Positions 1 through 13,600 of a stretch of 64,000 nt of DNA are shown piece after piece. Numbering within the stretch: position 1 is the stretch's first letter; every line of letters starts with the position of its first letter. Made by a program: the position numbers and the translations under genes. This DNA comes from Bolinopsis microptera (Eukaryota; Ctenophora; Tentaculata; Lobata; Bolinopsidae). The notes beneath the pieces are model-generated. The model was not told where the DNA came from. It made no database searches and was given only the letters and a program-made list of their open reading frames with translations. The DNA lies in NCBI RefSeq assembly GCF_026151205.1, contig NC_087073.1, positions 15,953,837-16,017,836 of the forward strand, given 5' to 3'.

Positions 1-232
1 AGGTCCCGACAACGAGGGTGCTTGTTGTAAAGGCACAGTATATTTTCAAATAAGCCTTCACTTGCCAAGAGAGTTTAACCAAGCGTTTAATGTAGCTGGC
101 GGACCCATCTTTAGACGAATCAAGAGCGGTCAGGAGAGTTTTTAAGAGCGGATCTGCTATATAAAAGGTTGCCAATAACTTGCCAATAAGTAGCCGTATT
201 TTGTCATCATAATCGGAATCAACAGGTGACAT
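1..232 (-). CDS. 5' end of an unrecognised protein-coding gene, cut by the window edge
   Basis: An ATG at 232-230 on the minus strand opens a frame of about 77 codons that stays open to base 1, so it continues outside the window. The start reads MSPVDSDYDDKIRLL, followed by leucine-rich, probably helical sequence (for example GKLLATFYIADPLLKTLLTA) and a basic stretch near the edge (YIKRLVKLSWQVKAYLK). There is no signal peptide and I see no recognisable motif. The frame has fairly even amino-acid use, unlike the low-complexity open frames elsewhere in the window. It could be a first coding exon whose donor lies to the left. Function is not assigned. Confidence 0.45.
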   Translation of the reverse strand, partial: MSPVDSDYDDKIRLLIGKLLATFYIADPLLKTLLTALDSSKDGSASYIKRLVKLSWQVKAYLKIYCAFTTSTLVVGT

Positions 233-1600
233 AGTTTACAGATTCAGTGTACGTGTATAATGTATGTGTGTATACTTTGAAGTGTACATTGTACAAGGCC
301 GTCTAACAATTACACGTACACAGTGATGAGCTCGTCTTATTGTAAATAGAAACAGCAGATAAGGGAGAGCTCTACACAAATGTAAACATATATAAACGTA
401 TGCAAAATGTGTAATATGTGCTTTACAAATGTTCACTTTATCTAGTAGGAAACCGCTATTTTTGATAGTTGCATGAATGCGATCAATACTCTTTTTTGAT
501 CAGTATAATTTATTAAAAATCAATTTCTTTTTGGTGTGATCACTTGAGTTCCGCCAATCCAGCAAACTGCTGATATTCAGCTTACATATTGTAAGGTAGT
601 GCAGCCTGTTTGAAGATACATGACAAAGACATCAATTGCAAACCTAGCAATAAATCACAGGTTTTACAGCATTTATGCAATAACAACCATCTACATGCTC
701 ATAATTTCTAGATTTAAATATGCTGATGCGGTGATCTTATTCATACATGATCATCTCCAAACTTGATAGATGATTATGGTAGACAAATCAAGATAAGACG
801 TTGTTAGTTGAACATATATATATAGGAGATGTGCAACCAACCAGCTTTATTTGTTTTATCTGCCCGTCCTAAAAGAGCTTATATAATTGTGTTAGACTGT
901 ACTATAGTGTATAGTGTATAATGCTAGATTAATGTAAGATTACTAATATATTTTGCATGAAGGTGCATTTGTGGCCACGCCAAAGAGAGAGATGGCAAGT
1001 TATTATATAATACGTTGTTTTTAGACTGAGAGGGTGTGTACAGTTATTCGCAATATTATAGTCGCTATGAGTCTTCATTTCTTACTCTTGATGTAAAGAA
1101 GTTTTTGTGATGACGTTGAACACTAAGTGTATCGTATTAGATGCAGATTCAGTACAGAATCCTTACAGAAAACTGACATATTATTTTACACAATAAGTAT
1201 ATTTTAATTGGAAACTTTGTACCAACAAGTTTTAAAAAATAAAGCTCTGCTAGATTTTAGAGCTGCTCTACTATAAATAATGTATCCATAAACATTCTAC
1301 GATTAGAAATATGTTCCTCATGACAGGAGTACTTGCTAAGTTAGCTAGTACTCCCAGTACTCATTACTCAGTACTCAGTACTAGTACTCATTACTCAACT
1401 ACTAGGCTGAAGCAAATTCTACCGCTCCGACCCACTGTATTCCTGATGCATCTTCAAAAAGCATGTGCACTTTTCGAAGCTTTTAAATGCTATCAACTTA
1501 TCAGCGACCTTGATTTACCACTGTTGATAATCATTGCTAAACATGTACTAAACCATCATGTTACACACCCCCCCTCCTGACACATCCCCTACCCAATAGA
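233..1600. other. Intergenic, nothing recognised
   Basis: AT-rich DNA between the minus-strand gene at the left edge and the first coding exon of the acyl-CoA synthetase. It should hold the promoters of both divergent genes, but no core element can be defended by eye. A short run of ACT-type near-repeats (GTACTC/AGTACT) lies at about 1327-1395. The open frame over 1311-1580 has no family features. Confidence 0.4.
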
Positions 1601-4600
1601 ATGCAGGAGTTAGATATAGACGAGAGTATCTTGGTGCCGGCCGCCCTTACAACCAGCGCCCTAGCCCTCTCCTACGTCATGTACAGACAAGCCTTCTCTC
1701 TCCCACCCCGCCGAGCTCTGCCACCTCGTGAGTATTAAGTGTTCCAGCTATACAGTGGGGAAGCATGCTGTGAACGTCTGGTACTAAGAAACTATCAAGT
1801 AGCTGAACCTGATCACATTCAATAAAGTTAACTAAACAATAAAAGCATGTATATTGAGTAAGGTTCAACAGATTTCGAATCCGAATATTTTCCGGTATTA
1901 AACCTATTCAATGGTTTCCGGGATCGTAATTACAGGAATTTTTCACTAGTTGAGCTGACATTTCAATGCTAACATATTATGACTTTATGAAGAGCATAGT
2001 GTATCTCGACCTCTGGTAGCTCCACACTGTTTCCTAGCCTACACTTTATTTCAGAACTGACGAAAGAGGTAGACGCAGCCACGTGCGAGAGAACCTCAAT
2101 AATACCCGACCTAGCCCCAGAATATCTTGACAGGTGGAAAGAGTTTAAGACTGCTTATGATTGTTTTCAGAATGGATTAAAGATCAGTCCTCACGGCCGG
2201 TAAGTAATTATTAGCTCCTGAAAAATATTTTCAATTGAATCCCGGAAATTCTTTCAAGGGTTGCCAGCAAAAGCCGGAATTTATTGAAATTTCGGACCTG
2301 ATTTCTGGGTTGAAACATGTTTTCTATGACGAAATAGATGTTGTTTTAAAGGCTCATAATGCTTCACTTAAATATTGCTAGTTTGAAGAATTTTGCCAAT
2401 AATTCCCGGCCATGCAAAGGGTTTAAAACGAAAAGCTTTGTAAGCCAATTAGGCAATATTTGACATCCGAGCAGGCTTATCAGCAAAGATAGGCCCAGAA
2501 CAAGTTTGACGTTGCCGGCTGCTGTTCACATTCATTTCATCTCCACAATATAAGCTTCTGAATGGGTTTAAAATTCGATTACCACTTGTTCGAACATAAT
2601 CCCAACTTGTCCGGTACCAGTAATGTACGTACCTGGCAAGGGTTGGCTATAGAATCCCATTTTCTGGTATTCCCTGGAAAGATAATTCCCGCGTCATAAC
2701 TCAGTTAATATCATAAGATATTGTTCACCGCATGCTCTCAGTTAATATTATATGCTGTCCACCGCATGCAAGCTCACGAGTAAACGTAACAATGTGTCAG
2801 GTGTTTGGGAGAAAGACCGGGACCCGATCAGCCATATGGCTGGCTAGACTACACTGAGGTATCAGAAAAAATAAAACGAATGGGCTCTGGGCTTATCGCA
2901 TCTGGGTTTAAACCTGGTGAGTACAATAGTATACTATATATTCCATATTATAGTCATGTATACTTATAGTGTATCTATATATAGTGCTACAGAGAACATA
3001 TCTCCTTCAGAAGCCTAGGTTATGTTTTATACTGATTTGTTACTATGTTATATCTTTATATTATAGTAAATTATGTTTAAAAGTCATGAAAAAACGTAAT
3101 TAATTATGGGGAAATTCAAGGAGATGCCCCTGACTCCATGGCAACACGTGCGTGATCGATTTATAAAACCAAATTAGCAAATGACATTATTACACAGAAA
3201 TGTTGAATAACTTTGGCTCTAATACGTTACTTTTAAAACATCGAGTTTACTATTATCTGACATCTAGCACTATCAACACCAGTCCCTCCGATCAGTATTG
3301 ACCGGTTATATGTTGTCTTGACTAAAACAGACGTTTGACTAAAACAGACGTTTGACTAAAACAGACGGGGTTCATAAATCACAGTTTAGCACTTAGTATA
3401 CTAATACAGCTCTTTAGTCTTTAGGTATGGCTCACTATAGTTCCTCCGTAAGTCTACACGATTTACGGAGTACAATTGTTGTGTCTAAACTCTAAACGGA
3501 TCCACCCCATTCCTAGAAATCGCACTATATTACTATTAAAGACTAAAAGTTAAATAAAATGATTTAAAGAAAGAAATCCAATACTTTACTCAACGCCATT
3601 CGGGAATGTTAGTCCATCCAAATAAGAGAGTGTAATGACGTCATAAAAAATGTATTTAGTATTTACATCATGTAAAAGTAATTTAATTAGCAGTAAATGA
3701 ACTTAAAAGGCATCAGTAACGGAAGTACCAGCGTCTCTGCTGTAATAAAACATGAGAATTACGTTATTTGTTTACCTGGTTTGTTGATGGAACTTGGGAG
3801 CCAAGCCAAATTTTCTAATCGCACACGAACGGCGAGCCTTAAATTTTCCCCATTCCTGAGCTATAAAATCAACTCGTGATAAACGTACTAGCTTCAAGAT
3901 ATTTTCTTAGATAACTCTTATTTATAACTCCTATTTATCGAATTATCGGTGTTAAAGTAGCGAACTTACGTGTCTACTTGACTTAATTCACCTCCACAAC
4001 AACAATTAGATATACAAGAAGCTGAGTACAACTGTACAAGACGTGATGTAAAATGAAATTACAGAGTCGTTAATGAACTTAAAATACCAGATCAGTAGGT
4101 GAACATCTACCGGTGGCTCCGTTGTAAGACATGAAAATTACGTAATAGTTGTTTACTTGGTTTGATATTATTGGGAGCCTAGCCAGGTTTATAATAGGAA
4201 ACACGAATAATTGTTGTCATGGGACGATGATTTCGACGGGCGTTGCAACAACCTAGGTAAATCATTTCCGCATTTTTGAGTATTTCATAAACCGTAGAAA
4301 GTTCAAGCCGTTTCTACGTTATTAATTGGAAGAGACTATTCCTTGACAATTGAGACTTCTCGGACACCGAATTTACTTGGTGTGATAATTATGTGGAGCC
4401 TAGCCAGTTTTATTATAGAAAACACGAATATTGAATTTTTCTCATTTCGAGCTATAGCGGTGAAATTAGGCTTTTCCTACAAATACAATAAACCATAATA
4501 AAGAAGGCTATACCTTACTAATGCCAATCTCATGAGTTTTGAAAGAGCGAATCCATTACGTCAATGGACTTTATTCAAGACTAATAGTTCACCTCCAGAA

Positions 4601-7600
4601 CGACTTAGAAGCATGAAGTTGTAGTGATGTGATGTAAAATGAATTCACTGCTCTTGCGATTAATTAACTTACAATACCACCAGTAACTGAAGTACCAGTG
4701 TCTCTGTGAATTACGTGATAGTTGTTAAATGTTAATCCACTATAAAATTATCACCGATCAGGGTCATATTATGACTAATCTAACAAATTTTATGAACGAG
4801 AATAATCGTTGTCATGGAACGGTGACATCAACGGGCTTTAACTACATTATTTAACTACATTTCCTAATTTGTCCGAGAAAGCTCGAGAAAAATGGTGTTT
4901 TTGAAAGAGCTGTATGAGTTAAAATATTCATACCTTTTTCATTGAAAACATGCAGTTTTTCCAAGGATAACATAATTTATCGGGACAATGATTTACAAAC
5001 AAGCAAGATATTTTTACTCATCCGCACAAATTCCAACGTTAGTGGGCCCCGGTAAAATACCTGTTGGGACTCAGTTAACTGATCATTGGATACAATGAGG
5101 CTGCCTATCCTATGCTATCGTTTTTAGGGTTACTAGAAGTAGTTTCTTTGAAATATACTATTTTTCTTTAGAGAATATTTTGCATTTAATCCAAGGTATA
5201 AACTTTTGGAGTAATGGTGCTTTTCCAAGAAATATAATAATATGATCGATTGCTCGATTGGACCACAACTCCACATTTTATTTTATATTTCTTTGAAATA
5301 AGCGCCCTATAATCCTTCAGGGTTGCTAAAGGCACCAAGCACCGTTCCTCCATAATATGTAATATATTTTCTTTGAAATATACTATTTTTCTTAAAAGTG
5401 GATATTTTTATTCTGTACCTAAGAAATAAAATTTTGGAGGAATGGTACTTTTCAAATAAATATAATACAATTGATTGAATCTAAACCACAACATCAATTC
5501 ACGTTACTTATATACTTATTTGAAATAACAATAACATCATATTCATAATCCGTAGAAGAATTCTAGCCGTTTAAGCAGCAATTTTTCTTTAATGAGCTTT
5601 ATTTAAGAATTCTATCGTTGTCAATATCAAAATTGCAAATCTTTAACTCGAAAAGCATCAGGACTATTCGGCCTCAAATCTCGATGTTTTTTGTCCCTCT
5701 CATTTTTTATCCCTCATGGTTAAAGTCATGGTGGTTAAACAAAATGCGGTGTCTTCAGTAAAGACTAGAGACCAACGTTTTCTTATCATCAACCCTGGAA
5801 ATTCAGTAATATCTCTCTCCAGTCTACCCCCATCCTACTCAATATCATATTTCGGCTTTCAAAGACTGGTATATCTCTAAATATACCATTCATTTGAAAT
5901 TAAAGTCACGTTCGTTATGACTTCATGATGAGTGTGTGTAATTTTGTAGACGCCAGCGCAAACACAAAGAATCAAGTGCAAATATTTCCATATTTGATAT
6001 AAAAATTACAAACCTACTCAGAATGCACTACAGTTGGTGCTGGTTGGCAGGGTCCCAACTTAATCCTCTTTTCCCCCAGGTCAGGACACGCTTGTGGGTA
6101 TCTTCGCACAGAACAGTGTTGCGTGGCACAGCACTATGCAGATGTGTAACCACTACAGCATGGTCCTCGTTCCCTTGTACGACACTTTAGGTGAACAAGC
6201 TGTTCAGGTGAGGAATGGCATAAACTTGCCTGTTATATAATCTACAGTTTTCATGGTGTCGCATGTAGATTCTACATGCGACACCATCAAAAGTACGGGT
6301 TGCTAATGGAAGATAAAAATTACTTTCAGAGCAGAAACTGTCCAGAGTTTTAATTTGATTAATTTGGGCCTATAACGTCAGAATTCAGAAACTTGATAAT
6401 ATACAGTTACTGATATTATCGTCGGGCCAAAGATCAAAGAAAGGATGTTTAGACGGCCGTATATTTTCTCTTTTAATGAGCACTGTTCCAAAAAACAGGA
6501 CGCTTTGTTCTGAGGCCTGAATATTATAAAATTGACGCATTTTTTGCGATTTGCAACCTTGCAGGCCATAACTGTAACCGATTCATACCCGAAATAAAAT
6601 TTCAAACTAATACGATTTTAATTATCGCGTGACCCTCTTAATCTTATCAGAACTGTAATAAAAGGAGCGAAGCGTGATGTTGATGTAGAGTCATGAGACA
6701 GTACTCCCAGGAGGCCTTGTTTGACTTATGACCCATTATCGTATTTTTAAGGGTTTTAAATTTACCTACTTTCCGTAGAATTATGAAAATATATACTGCA
6801 AAGGTCCGACCACTGATAAGACCGCTAATTAAATGATAATTAACGCCCTGTAACAAGATTTTTGAACGAGTATAACAGGTTGCGTGAGGTCTATACGATA
6901 AACGACCAAATAAACGCAATTACGACTTATCAGAAATGCAAATTAGTATTTAATTAATTTATAGGGTGTTTATTCAAAACAGCAGCTACCAAGCCTCATT
7001 TCACTTGCATTTCGGTGACCTGATAATAATATAATAATTGATAAGAAAATGTCCCTGTTTATTGTGCAGAGCAAAGTACGCTTGTTAATTGTACAATTTG
7101 TGATGTTGGCAAGTTGCCATGTTTGCCCCCCCCCCCCCCCCCCCATAGAAGTGTCTGCAGGGTTCTTTCTTAAGCCACTGAAGCTGTGAGATATTATGAA
7201 GTTATAAGCTTCCGCTGTATAAACTTCAACTGTATTTATATTAATTCCTAATGTTGCAACCAGGTAATTAAAATGCTTTTTTCCTCAGTTCATACTGGGT
7301 AAGACGCAGCTGAAACTAGTATTCACGGACAGTAAAAGACTAGACATCCTTCTGAAGTACATCACAACGGACTCTAGTGTTTCAGTTATAGTGCTGACTG
7401 ACGGGACTGCTTCTTCCGACCAAGAGGTATTTCAGCACCTTCTTTAGCAAAACTTCTTGCTATAAGATCACTGTCTATGATTCTGCACGTCACATGATAT
7501 TTGTGTATATAACTTATAAGATTTGTGCCCCTGGGACTCAGGTTTGATATCTGAATCTCCTTTAGGAGCTGAGAAGGAATAGATTGTGCTTGCTTTCTGA

Positions 7601-10600
7601 AAAGTGGTGCTAAGTGCGAGCTAGGACTGCGCCCTTAGTAGTACTAAGTGCGAGCTAGGACTGCGCCCTTAGTGGTGCTAAGTGCGAGCTAGGACTGCGC
7701 CCTTAGTGGTGCTAAGTGCGAGCTAGGACTGCGCCCTTAGTGGTACTAAGTGTGAGCTACGACTGCGCCCTTAGTGGTACTAAGTGCGAGCTAGGACTGC
7801 GCCCTTAGTGGTGCTAAGTGCGAGCTAGGACTGCGCCCTTAATGGTGCTTAGTGCGAGCTAGGACTGCGCCCTTTTCGACTTAGTGACTTTTTCATCGCT
7901 AATAACCAACTGCGGACAGAAGTGTGTCTACGCACTATGCTTGCTTTCCTACAGTGTACAAATAGTACTTCTTCCTTACCAAAATTAACGCCCTACTTAA
8001 GATACTTTCTATTGTATTCGGAATAAGTCACCATTGCTACCGGCTACTTCAGTTTGATAAACCATCAATCTTTAACACAGTTAAATTACCAGGCAGCAGC
8101 GTCGGGGGTTGGTATTGACATCAAGTCTCTTGCTGAGATTGAATCACTCGGAGAGAAAGCGCTCCAATCCTTCTTACCTCCTGTTGCTTCAGATGTAGCT
8201 CTGATTTGTTATACCAGTGGTACCACTGGCCTGCCCAAGGGAGCAATGATCACTCATAGTAAGTCCCGTTTATTAATATTTACACAGTCATGGTACGTGG
8301 TGTTTAGGACTTTGGGATTGTTCCAGATTATGATCTTTGTATATAATTCGTTTTCGTATTTATTCTCTATTCCGTTGCAGAAGGTGACAAAATTCGCACG
8401 AATAATTTTGTTGCATTCTTTCTCAAGACCATTCTAGATTAAGTTTATTTCAGCAATAGATTTAAAACGTTAATTTAAGTCACGTATTCAAAATATAGAA
8501 CTCGCTATAATTCAATTCGATTTTTAAAACTTTGGATCAGTCGCTTTATTGGTACCGCGACAATTGACCCCCCGACAATTGACCCCCCGACAATTGACCC
8601 CTATGTAATTACACTGGGGTCAATTGTCGCGAAATCTAGGTTTTAGTACGACAATTGACCCCCCGACAATTGACCCCCATGTAATTACACTGGGGTCAAC
8701 TGATCGGGTTAGCCTTAGGGTCAGGGTCCTGGATCAGGATCCTGGGTCAGGGTCCTGGGTCAGGGTCCTGGGTCAGGGTTAGGGTTAGGGTTAGGCCGTT
8801 AGGGTTAGGGTTAGGGTCAGGGTCAGGGTCAGGGTCCTGGGTCAGGGTAAGAATTAGGGTTAGGCCGTTAGGGTTAGGGTTAGGGTTAGGGAGTTAGGGT
8901 CAGGGTCCTGGGTCAGGGTCAGGGTTAGGGTTAGGGTTAGGGTTAGGGTTAGGGTTAGGGTTAGGGTTAGGGTTAGGGTTAGGGTTAGGGTTAGGGTTAG
9001 GGTTAGGGTTAGGGTTAGGGTTAGGGTTAGGGTTAGGGCTAGGGTTAGGGTTAGGGTTAGGGTTAGGGTTAGGGTTAGGGTTAGGGTTCTGGGTCCTGGG
9101 TCAGGGTCAGGGTCAGGGTCAGGATCAGGATCAGGGTCAGGGTCAGGGTCAGGGTCAGGGTCAGGGTCAGGGTCCTGGGTCCTGGGTCTTGGGTCCTGGG
9201 TCCTGGGTCCTGGGTCCTGGGTCCTGGGTCCTGGGTCCTGGGTCAGGGTTAGGGTCAGGGTCAGGGTCAAGGTCCGGGGGGTCAATTGTCGGGGGGTCAA
9301 TAGTCGGGGGGTCAATTGTCGGGGGGTCAATTGTCGCCCACCCGCTTTATTGTGTTTACCTACACATAGACACTAACATGCAGAAAACTTTATCTCGGAT
9401 CTGCATGAAAGGGTAAAATATACTAAATGTCATAACATTTGCTGAAACCAAGGAGGCAAAAATCACAACACCACTTTCTGACCTTCTCCAGTTTTTCAAC
9501 GAAAAAATGCTGTTCACAGTGAAAATCACAACACCACTTTCTGACCTTCTCCAGTTTTTCAACAAAAAAATGCTGTTCACAGTGAAAATCACTTTCTGAC
9601 CTTCTCCAGTTTTTCAACAAAAATAAGCTGTTCACAGTGAAAATCACAACACCACTTTCTGACCTTCTCCAGTTTTTCAACAAAAATAAGCTGTTCACAG
9701 TGAAAATCACAACACCACTTTCTGACCTTCTCCAGTTTTTCAACAAAAATGAGCTGTTCACAGTGAAAATCACTTTCTGACCTTCTCCAGTTTTTCAACA
9801 AAAATAAGCTGTTCACAGTGAAAATCACAACACCACTTTCTGACCTTCTCCAGTTTTTCAACAAAAATAAGCTGTTCACAGTGAAAATCACAACACCACT
9901 TTCTGACCTTCTCCAGTTTTTCAACAAAAATAAGCTGTTCACAGTGGAAATCACAACACCACTTTCTGACCTTCTCCAGTTTTTCAACGAAAATAAGCTG
10001 TTCACAGTGAAAATCACAACACCACTTTCTGACCTTCTCCAGTTTTTCAACAAAAATAAGCTGTTCACAGTGAAACCTCCGTCCCCAGATAATGTAGGCT
10101 CAGTATGCGGGGTTATTATCAAGAACCTGTGGGGATTCAAAGTGGACCACAACGATGTCTTCATATCCTACCTCCCCGCCGCTCACGTCTACGAATTTGC
10201 AATGGAGTGTTTCCTCGCATCCCTCGGTGCCAGCATTGGTTTTTATCAGGTGAGTTTCTTATAACTATCCCATATTGTAACCCACGTGTCTTCTTCAGAT
10301 AACGTATTCATGACCTGTCTGGGAATGGACAGGAACATCCAGCCGTGGCCCCATGGTAAGGATGACTGTATGTTATCGTATCTACCTGCCGCTCACAGCT
10401 ACCAGTATTCTATGGAGTGCTACTTTGGGCTGATTGGTGGCAGTATTGGGTTCTATCAGGTACTCTGATTAGTTCTGTCAATATGGCAGGAATCTTACTG
10501 TTCAGTGCGCTGGATTGATCAAATCGTAATCCGGAATGTTGGGATCATGTTTAGAATCGTCGTATTGATTGATGGATCTTGTTATGATTCAGTACAATCC

Positions 10601-13600
10601 CTACAATGAACGGTGCTTAGGACGGCCTTTTTTAGTCTTCAGGTATCCCAATCAGGGGGTTAGCGACAGACAATTTCGTCCCTAGATGAGAATACTTATA
10701 ATTTTCTACATCAGTTGGTGATTTGTAATGTTCAGTTTGTATTGTTATGTCGATCGATTAGAGAATAGAGTGATACAATTGTATTGATTGTCAGAATGGC
10801 TAGCTTTATCAATACTACCAATCTTATGAATTCTGACGAAAAATCATCTGACTCGAATGAGAGCATAATGTCGAATATGAGATTTGAAATAACTTAATCC
10901 AATCATTTTATATGTGTTGCCATGTTTATGTATGCAACGTGTCTTCGTGTAATGAGTTTAACAAACTAGTTTCTTAACACATCAATACATTTATTTATAA
11001 CCGATTTCGTACATCGTACGAATTGGAATGTACCTAAATTAGTGATATTATGTACTATATCTTCAAGAAATGTTAACCCATGCCATGTATCTTCATTTAA
11101 TCGATACAAAAGAACAATATTTTCAGTATCACGTGCATAAAAACACAGACATACACGTGGTGCTGTGCCAGGGTAGGCAATGACCAATTTGCTTGCAGTC
11201 TTGAATCCCAAATGGCAAAGCGCCAAGATTGTTTTCCCCAGAAAATTCTAGGGGAGTCTAGGTCGTTCTGGAAGCTTTGAAAGGGCTAGAAAAGGGCCCG
11301 AAGTTTCCTGTTGTTGACGTTGTCTTTCACTAACTCTACGGCGCATAAAAACATACATGCATAATATTATGAACATGCATAATATATTATGGCGGACAAG
11401 CTACATTTCTCTGAGAAATATCCATAAATTCAACATAATTATTCAATGCTATATTCAAGTTTGAACTTACTTTAACGAGATTTATGAGATTTAAAAAGGT
11501 GCACATTATGATGATCACCATGGCCAGTGAACTTTCAAAAGTTGTTTACATTCTCAAACCTCCAAATCACGTCCTTTATCTAACATAACACGATTGTACA
11601 TGTAGACAACAGCCTAGATTTCATACGAAATTGTTAATTCTTTGCTGTCAAGTTGTCTACAGGCTGCTTATTCAATGTAACAATTAATAATCATGTATTC
11701 CGTTATTTGCTAGAATATAAAACAAGACGTGATTGACCGTTACTGCATGTATAATGTGTATAATTCTGCTACTTATAAAACTCAGCACTGGTAATGTGCT
11801 ATACATAACAACACAGGACCATGAAATCAATAATGTTGTGAATTGGAAATCATTAATTTCGTCCCAACCCCACTATTTATTCCCCTTCCCCTGCTCAATC
11901 ACCTCATACTCTACAGGGAAACATTAAGCTGCTACTGGACGATATCGCTCACCTGCAACCCACAGTATTCCCGTCTGTACCACGTGTGTTGAACAAACTC
12001 CACGACAGAATTATGGAGGGTATTGGACAGAAACCCGCTTTCGTTCAGTGGCTGATCGGCAAAGCTACGGAGAGCAAGCTCGCAGAGGTTTGGATTCTCA
12101 TCACATACTTCTTAGAAATTCTCTTGTATTTCTTGGCACCGATCTAATTGTTTTGCAAGTCATATTGCTGGAATGATAATACTTTGTGGCTAAGGTAAAA
12201 GGTTACAAATATGCGGAAGGTATATCGTGTCGCGTTCGTCATGCATAATTTTCCATAATTTATGTTGATATTTCTGTAATAACGGTGGAGATCCTTAGCC
12301 ACATGGGCCACAAATTGAATATTTTAAATGGCTAATGGATATTTTTAGCACACTGTTTTTAACTCGTCGTTTGAGTCATAAAGTTAACCTTTAAACCTAA
12401 ACAAAATATTTAAAACATTTTTAATTTCTTTATAAAACCGAGAATAATATGGAACTGGATCTGAGTAAGACTGTGCCCCATTTTGTCCCAAAAATAAACA
12501 TAATAAAACGTCGATAATTATAGATCTGTAAAACAGCACCGATTATAGCATCCTGTATTTCTTCAGGTAGAACAAGGTATATGCCGACAAAACTCAGTGT
12601 GGGACTACCTGATATTTAAGAAGATCAGAAAGCTGCTGGGAGGCAACATCCGGCTTGTCATCACTGGGTCAGCCCCCATTGCTCCCAGTGTGTTGCAATG
12701 GTACGTGGAATCTTAGGATCTTAGGATCAGTATTCGAATATCTTGACTCCTAGATATGCCGACTGATCGTATTTTTTATTGTGTTGCTCTGCAGGGTAAA
12801 GTGCTCTGCACTTTGCAACCACAATCAAACCTGATTTGGTCATGCTGGAAATGCACTAATATTTAAAATGAGTGAAATATTTATAATTTCTCATATTGTT
12901 GAAATATTAGATTTTAATATAACGCTCCATTGTGTTCTACGGAATCTCACCCCACGATTACCCTCCAGGTACAGATCAGTATTAGGATGTTTCGTGATAG
13001 AAGGGTACGGACAAACAGAAAACTGTGGTGTGGGAACTATGTCCATGTACGGAGACACCATCCCAGGGCACGTGGGTACACCCGCCCCCGGTACCAACAT
13101 TAAACTTGATGACGTGCCCGATATGAACTATAGGGCCAGCGAGGGCAAGGGCGAGGTGGGTTTATTATGGTATTTTCTTATCTAGGATGTTTTAAATACT
13201 GTCACGGAACTAGTAAATACTTCAGCCCTTAAATTCCTCAATACGTTCCTGTAGCAGTAATTTACCAACCGTAGTCGTACGCGTATAAATCGTTTTTGGC
13301 AATCTTTAATTGCCCTTATCAACATCTCTGCAGCCAAATTGATCGCACAATGAATTACCAAGGTCTACTTACCTAGTGTGCAAAACTAAAATTCCTCAAA
13401 GGTACGTGCAACACAATTAGTGGTGACACACAAAACCCCCGTTATTTCCATATCAGGTTTCATTCCTTTTAATTTGCTCCTGCTTCTCGATGCACAGTTT
13501 GGATGCTATTTTGGAATACAAATTTGGGTGAATCATGAAACACTTAAGTTTTTCATTGACTCCTGCGCTGACGTTGCTTATAAGTTAGCCTGATTTAGCC

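Noticed and set aside
8715-9275. True chromosome end or assembly join at a telomere
   Set aside because: Single-copy ACSL exons continue in phase on both sides, and an 8-bp duplication brackets the array.
8860-9330. 156-codon minus-strand open frame of Leu-Thr and Asp-Pro repeats
   Set aside because: It is a translation of the TTAGGG/TCAGGG array, whose 6-bp period keeps frames open. It is not a gene.
9423-10264. Long open frames on both strands over the 63-bp repeat
   Set aside because: The period is a multiple of three, so stops are absent by repetition. Only the end overlaps true ACSL exon 7a.
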